Shown: positions 16,518-20,006 of the stretch, in pieces
How positions within the stretch are numbered: the first letter of the stretch is position 1
Layout: every line of letters begins with the position of its first letter
Source of the DNA: Flavobacteriales bacterium
Lineage (GTDB): Bacteria; Bacteroidota; Bacteroidia; NORP154
NCBI GenBank assembly: GCA_012965625.1
Contig: DTSC01000481.1
Span: forward strand, 1 to 20,006
Length of the DNA stretch: 20,006 nt
Reading direction: 5' to 3'
Notes under the pieces: model-generated
The model's database searches: none
Told to the model about the DNA's origin: nothing
The model's input: only the letters and a program-made list of their open reading frames with translations
Program-made: the position numbers and the translations under genes

Positions 16518-17393
16518 TTAAAGGTGAACCCCTGACAAGACTTTAGGAGCAGGAACCACACTCATCACAGGAATTTCTGATCCATTAATAATGGCCTGTG
16601 CAGAAGAACCAATAAACATCTCCGAAATATTTGTCTCTTGCTGCGTCATAATCACAATCATGCCTGCTCCAACGCTCTCTGCATGACCAATTATAGTCTC
16701 AGCCAGTGTTTTTCCCTTAGCTTTCCCAAGCATTTTAGTTGTGCACTCAATACCTTTTTGAAGTAAAAAATCTCTAACCTGTATCTCTTGCCGTTTAATC
16801 TTATTCTTTATAGTCTTCTCAGTTGATGTAGATACAGACACAACCTTTATAGGAACATTTCCATATAGTTTTGACAGCCATACTGCCTTTGCTACTTTTT
16901 CCCGTGTTTCTTTTGTCAGATCAAGTGGTAAAAGAATAGAACTTAATCCATCTTGGAATTTAGTCCCTTTTATTGAGATAACAGGGATTTTAGATTCTCT
17001 AATAACTCTTAAAGTGTTTGATCCAATAAATTTCATAATTCCCATCGAACCTGAAGTACCCATTAAAACCAAAGTAGCACCAAGCATTTCAGCTACCTCA
17101 TTAATTTTTTCATAGATTTTCCCATGAGCTATCATGTAGTTTATCTTAACTCCTGATTTAGCAGATTTCTCCTTTGATAAAGTTTCTAGGTCTTTTTCCA
17201 ACTTCTTCTTAAATTCACTTTCTTCTTTGTTTGTGATATACTTATTAAAGAAACCGTGATCCTCAATTACATTGATTATTGTAATTTCAGCGCCAATTAC
17301 ATTTGCCAATTTTATTCCCTGATCCAGCGCAAATAAAGTAATCTCTGTAAAGTCGATGGGAATCAATACAATTCTTTTTTCTAATGGTAACAT
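16518..17393 (-). CDS. universal stress protein, tandem UspA domains
   Basis: 291 residues made of two fused Usp domains (about 5-143 and 150-280). Each opens with a beta strand ending in an aspartate (LIPIDFTE at 10-17, LLPLDLTK at 154-161) and ends with an IPV strand (136-138, 274-276). Domain 1 has a nucleotide-binding-like loop, GTSGSMGIMKFIGS (112-125), one residue shorter than the G-x2-G-x9-GS consensus. In domain 2 the loop reads TQQETNISEMFIGS, so the first glycines are lost and ATP binding is doubtful. This pattern of one near-intact and one degenerate site is common in tandem Usp proteins. Cytoplasmic; role in stress survival inferred from family only. It is 202 bases upstream of cinA and divergent from the phosphorylase gene. 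Confidence 0.93.
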   Translation of the reverse strand: MLPLEKRIVLIPIDFTEITLFALDQGIKLANVIGAEITIINVIEDHGFFNKYITNKEESEFKKKLEKDLETLSKEKSAKSGVKINYMIAHGKIYEKINEVAEMLGATLVLMGTSGSMGIMKFIGSNTLRVIRESKIPVISIKGTKFQDGLSSILLPLDLTKETREKVAKAVWLSKLYGNVPIKVVSVSTSTEKTIKNKIKRQEIQVRDFLLQKGIECTTKMLGKAKGKTLAETIIGHAESVGAGMIVIMTQQETNISEMFIGSSAQAIINGSEIPVMSVVPAPKVLSGVHL

Positions 17394-17410
17394 GATATCG
17401 TGTTATTGGT

Positions 17411-17418
17411 TAAATTTG
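17411..17418 (+). promoter_or_regulatory. -7 element for the nucleoside phosphorylase gene
   Basis: TAAATTTG matches TAnnTTTG exactly. No TTG is seen at the proper -33 distance. Transcription would begin near 17425, about 20 bases before the ATG at 17445. That excludes the upstream GTG at 17400 as a start. Confidence 0.35.
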
Positions 17419-17421
17419 CAA

Positions 17422-17429
17422 CAAAAATA
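17422..17429 (-). promoter_or_regulatory. -7 element for the universal stress protein gene
   Basis: On the minus strand this reads TATTTTTG, an exact TAnnTTTG match. The -33 region is poor. Transcription would begin near 17415, about 22 bases before the start codon at 17393. The element faces the opposing -7 box with only three bases between. Confidence 0.35.
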
Positions 17430-17444
17430 GTAATTATAATAATA

Positions 17445-18314
17445 ATGAACGAAATCGCAGAATCTGAATTAGTATTAAATCCTGATGGCAGCATTTATCA
17501 TTTAAAATTATTGCCCAAACACATTGCTGAAACTATTATAGTTGTGGGTGACCAGGGCAGAGTACAGACGGTGTCTAAGTATTTTGATTCTATAGAATTC
17601 CAGATACAAAACAGGGAATTTACGACACATACCGGTTATTTGAATGACAAAAGGTTGACAGTTATGTCAACAGGAATTGGCACAGACAATATTGATATTG
17701 CAATCAATGAGCTAGATGCTTTAGTAAATATTGATTTGACCACACGGCAAATTAAAGAATCTAAAGCTCATTTAAATATCATCCGTTTGGGAACTTCAGG
17801 TGCATTGCAAGAGGATGTTCCTGTTGATTCATTGGTCATGTCATCCTATGGTCTTGGCCTTGATGGATTGTTAAATTTCTATAAAAGCAATGGTGTGATT
17901 GATGAGGAGATTACGGATGCTTTTATTGAGCATACAGAATGGGGATCTAATTTATCCAAACCCTATATTGTAAAGGCTTCTGACCAATTAGCTGCAAAAC
18001 TTGGTGATGGTATGATTAAGGGTATTACAGCAACTTCCCCAGGCTTCTATGGACCTCAGGGAAGAATTCTGAGATTACCAATCTCTTATCCTGAGCAGAA
18101 TGACAAACTTTCTAGCTTTTTGTTTATGGATGAGCGAATCACAAATTACGAGATGGAAACCTCTGCCCTTTACGGCTTAGGTAAAATGCTTGGACATAAT
18201 ACTTGTACAATATGTGCTATTATTGCCAATAGAATTACAAAAACATATAGTAAAGATTATAAGAAAACTGTTGATAAAATGATCCAAATTGTATTGGAAA
18301 GACTAATCTCATAA
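17445..18314 (+). CDS. nucleoside phosphorylase (PNP/UDP family), probably uridine phosphorylase-like
   Basis: Phosphorolysis of a nucleoside to free base and ribose-1-phosphate, in cytoplasmic salvage. I chose the ATG at 17445 (289 residues). A GTG at 17400 would add 15 hydrophobic residues with no counterpart in the family and lies upstream of the likely transcription start. Family blocks seen are GDQGR (35-39, phosphate loop), STGIGTDN (75-82), IRLGTSGA (113-120), FYGPQGR (201-207) and NYEMETSALYGL (234-245, ribose and base contacts). Closest by memory to Bacteroidota proteins annotated as uridine phosphorylase, but substrate choice between uridine and other nucleosides cannot be settled from sequence. 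One oddity is Gln37, where the phosphate loop normally reads GDPxR. The SirB1-like gene follows 39 bases later on the same strand and is likely co-transcribed. Confidence 0.9.
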   Translation: MNEIAESELVLNPDGSIYHLKLLPKHIAETIIVVGDQGRVQTVSKYFDSIEFQIQNREFTTHTGYLNDKRLTVMSTGIGTDNIDIAINELDALVNIDLTTRQIKESKAHLNIIRLGTSGALQEDVPVDSLVMSSYGLGLDGLLNFYKSNGVIDEEITDAFIEHTEWGSNLSKPYIVKASDQLAAKLGDGMIKGITATSPGFYGPQGRILRLPISYPEQNDKLSSFLFMDERITNYEMETSALYGLGKMLGHNTCTICAIIANRITKTYSKDYKKTVDKMIQIVLERLIS

Positions 18315-18353
18315 ACTTTTAAGCGTATACCTATTATTTGGTAATTTTCAGAA

Positions 18354-19235
18354 ATGAAAGAATCAAAAGTAAATGCGTTAATCACCCTTTTAGATGACCC
18401 TGATACGGCTATCTACGATCAGGTCAAAGATGAGTTATTATCTATTGGTGAAGACGCGATTCCATATCTTGAATCTGCATGGGAAGCCAGTTTTCCAGTT
18501 GGAACATTTTCAAATATTCTGGTTTTACAAAACAGAATTGAGAACCTCATCCATAAAATCCAGTTTAACACAAACCTTAACCATTTAAAGAATTGGGCTA
18601 AATATGATAGTAACAATTTGCTTAATGGAGCAGTCATTATTGCAAAGTACCAATATCCAGACCTCGATAGAGATAAGATAGTAAATCATATTTCTATGAT
18701 AAGAAATGATATATGGCTGGAATTAGATGATTCGCTTACAGCATATGAAAAAATACGATTAGTAAACCAGATAATTTATAAGATCCATGGTTTCTCTGGT
18801 AACACAAATAATTTTCATGCTCCGCAAAACTCTTTTATCAATGATGTGCTTGATAGTAAAAGAGGAAATCCATTGTCGCTATCGATTATCTATTTAGCCA
18901 TATGCCAGGCTTTAGGATTCCCAATAAAAGGGATTAATTTACCCAAACATTTCATTCTTGGATATATGAAATCTTCTGATGAGATTGATTTTTATATCAA
19001 TCCTTTCAGCCGGGGCGCTGTATTTTCACATAGAGACATTAATGATTTCTTGGTACAACTGAAGATTGAGCCCAAGAAAAGCTACTATGCGCCTTGTTCT
19101 AATTATGATATGATTCTCAGAATTCTAATAAACCTCAAATATTCCTATGAGAAATTGGGGTATAAAGAAAAGATTGAAGAAATAGAAGAAATGATCTATT
19201 ATATTAACCAGGGACAACACGAAAAAAATGAATGA
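18354..19235 (+). CDS. SirB1-like transglutaminase-fold protein
   Basis: 293 residues. The signature is the block KRGNPLSLSIIYLAICQALG (169-188) followed by the strand GINLPKHFILGYM (193-205), which is the SirB1 / Transglut_core2 pattern (RRGNP-LSL and G-HF-L). The family has a transglutaminase-like fold but has no cysteine at the expected nucleophile position, and none is present here either. His199 is the conserved family histidine. The N-terminal 70 residues are helical and may form a HEAT-like repeat (DELLSIGEDAIPYLE). Residues 245-285 look like a TPR-type helical pair, the usual C-terminal extension. No signal peptide. The molecular function of the family is not established. The gene ends 7 bases from the convergent lipoprotein gene. 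Confidence 0.82.
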   Translation: MKESKVNALITLLDDPDTAIYDQVKDELLSIGEDAIPYLESAWEASFPVGTFSNILVLQNRIENLIHKIQFNTNLNHLKNWAKYDSNNLLNGAVIIAKYQYPDLDRDKIVNHISMIRNDIWLELDDSLTAYEKIRLVNQIIYKIHGFSGNTNNFHAPQNSFINDVLDSKRGNPLSLSIIYLAICQALGFPIKGINLPKHFILGYMKSSDEIDFYINPFSRGAVFSHRDINDFLVQLKIEPKKSYYAPCSNYDMILRILINLKYSYEKLGYKEKIEEIEEMIYYINQGQHEKNE

Positions 19236-19242
19236 GGGGTGT

Positions 19243-19782
19243 TTATTGTTTGTTCTTCTTAAAGGTTTCAGAACCATTCCGGAAAAAACGCATTGGTTCT
19301 TCATACATGCCCGGTTCAGGAACATTTGATTCTATAAATGCCCTTAAACTTTCAAGGTCTGGATCTTCAACTCTTTTATAGTTTTCTTTTACATACTCTT
19401 CCCCAATTGCAAGAACATGCAACTCATCAGGACTCTTTAATTCATACTTGTAAAAATTATAATTCCCGTCTTTTCTTTCAAGATTTAAGATCTCAACTCC
19501 CTTTATAACTGTCATAAATCCTCTATAATAATTGTATTCTCCCTTTTTATTTAGATTATCGTAGGCGTTATGTCTAATATTATAAACCTGTTTCATCCCT
19601 TTTCCTATCTGAATTTCTTCTTTTGAACCATCACCATTAAAACACGTCCAGTCGCCATATAATGCTTTTCTCAGTTTGAGAGATTCCTCATAAGTATTTA
19701 AAGCAATCTTAGAATCGTAGGGGCAACCAAAAAAAATTATAGCCAACAATACAATAGATAGAGATAAAAGTACTTGCTTCAT
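19243..19782 (-). CDS. small predicted lipoprotein of unknown function
   Basis: 179 residues. A hydrophobic N-terminus ends in IIFFGC (Cys20), a loose lipobox with Gly at -1, so lipid attachment is likely. No K/D/E-rich surface-export signal follows the cysteine (CPYDSK), which suggests a periplasm-facing lipoprotein. The mature part begins a beta-rich region with LYGDWTCFNGDGSKEEI (about 41-57) and alternating strands to about 138. This resembles small lipocalin-like Bacteroidota lipoproteins, but that is only an impression. The C-terminal 40 residues are charged and probably helical. I cannot name a family. It converges on the SirB1-like gene, with no room for a separate terminator. Confidence 0.7.
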   Translation of the reverse strand: MKQVLLSLSIVLLAIIFFGCPYDSKIALNTYEESLKLRKALYGDWTCFNGDGSKEEIQIGKGMKQVYNIRHNAYDNLNKKGEYNYYRGFMTVIKGVEILNLERKDGNYNFYKYELKSPDELHVLAIGEEYVKENYKRVEDPDLESLRAFIESNVPEPGMYEEPMRFFRNGSETFKKNKQ

Positions 19783-19822
19783 TTTTGTTTTATTGACTTA
19801 TTTAAGACTTTATGATTTTAAG

Positions 19823-19856
19823 CAAAGTAAGGAAAATGATTTTGATTTTTGTACAA
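19823..19856 (-). promoter_or_regulatory. possible promoter of the lipoprotein gene
   Basis: On the minus strand TTG (19856-19854), a 23-base spacer and TTACTTTG (19830-19823) approximate TTG-N-TAnnTTTG. The -7 box has one mismatch and the spacer is long. A start near 19816 would give a leader of about 34 bases. Confidence 0.25.
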
Positions 19857-19893
19857 CGACTTTATTCTGTATAAGATCAATAATTATTTGAAG

Positions 19894-20006
19894 TCATTTT
19901 AATATTATCTGCTCAATAATTAAGCTATTATCAGGAATGATAAAATTTAAATTCTCTTCAATTTGTCTAACAATATTAAGTTTAGTAGTTTGCATTTGAT
20001 ATTTAT
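19894..20006 (-). CDS. possible 3' end of a gene entering from the right edge
   Basis: On the minus strand a frame is open from the window edge to a TGA at 19896-19894. It contains a Met at 19995 followed by 32 codons (ending IIEQIILK). The peptide is amphipathic and mixed in charge, unlike typical non-coding translation, but it is too short to identify. It could be the C-terminus of a longer gene or a chance open frame. The remaining 111 bases up to the lipoprotein gene hold only its possible promoter. Confidence 0.3.
   Translation of the reverse strand, partial: KYQMQTTKLNIVRQIEENLNFIIPDNSLIIEQIILK

Noticed and set aside
16364..16546. 60-residue plus-strand frame between cinA and the universal stress protein gene
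   Set aside because: It overlaps the 3' end of the stress protein gene on the other strand, resembles no family and lacks promoter or start signals.
17400..17444. GTG start at 17400 for the nucleoside phosphorylase, adding 15 residues
   Set aside because: The extra residues are hydrophobic and lack family counterparts, the exact -7 box lies inside this segment, and the ATG at 17445 gives the expected N-terminus.
1..20006. tRNA, rRNA, insertion sequences or integration sites
   Set aside because: No T-loop-like GTTCGA sequence in a suitable context, no transposase-like frame and no terminal repeats were seen in the gaps.

Overview
The window is a stretch of AT-rich chromosome from a member of the Bacteroidota. 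Three things point there. A 2039-residue cell-surface protein combines SprB-type repeats with the C-terminal sorting domain used by the type IX secretion system (T9SS). Several intergenic regions carry matches to the Bacteroidota promoter consensus (TTG, about 19-20 bases, TAnnTTTG) and lack Shine-Dalgarno sequences at the usual spacing. The cinA-rpmB neighbourhood is also typical of the phylum. No genus can be named from the sequence alone. No mobile element, CRISPR array, tRNA or rRNA was seen.

Layout. Positions 1-1487 (minus) hold the first 495 codons of gyrA, which runs off the left edge. It is divergent from clpC (1787-4396, plus) across a 299-base gap with a good candidate clpC promoter and two symmetrical sites. 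Convergent with clpC is a two-gene minus-strand surface block: a giant T9SS-type adhesin (12665-6546) followed by an exported protein with a seven-bladed propeller and TPRs (6456-4432). A 428-base gap upstream of the adhesin holds symmetrical sites but no convincing gene. Next, all on the minus strand, come a secreted Xaa-Pro aminopeptidase (14536-13094), ribosomal protein bL28 (rpmB, 14995-14756), cinA (16315-15074) and a tandem universal stress protein (17393-16518). A nucleoside phosphorylase (17445-18314) diverges from the stress gene through a 51-base gap and is followed on the same strand by a SirB1-like protein (18354-19235). A small lipoprotein gene (19782-19243) converges on it with 7 bases between. 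The right edge may hold the 3' end of another minus-strand gene.

Function. Most of the window is housekeeping: DNA supercoiling, protein quality control, translation, pyridine-nucleotide repair, nucleoside salvage and stress response. The accessory interest is the adhesin and propeller pair. The adhesin has ten SprB-type repeats with a nearly invariant four-cysteine spacing, and two Ig/PKD-like modules each interrupted at the same point by a large inserted domain. No PorP/SprF-like partner gene lies beside it. Other points worth a second look are the absence of rpmG after rpmB, the face-to-face promoter elements between the stress protein and phosphorylase genes, and several perfect or near-perfect inverted repeats in the gaps. 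I did not find a clearly new multi-gene system here.
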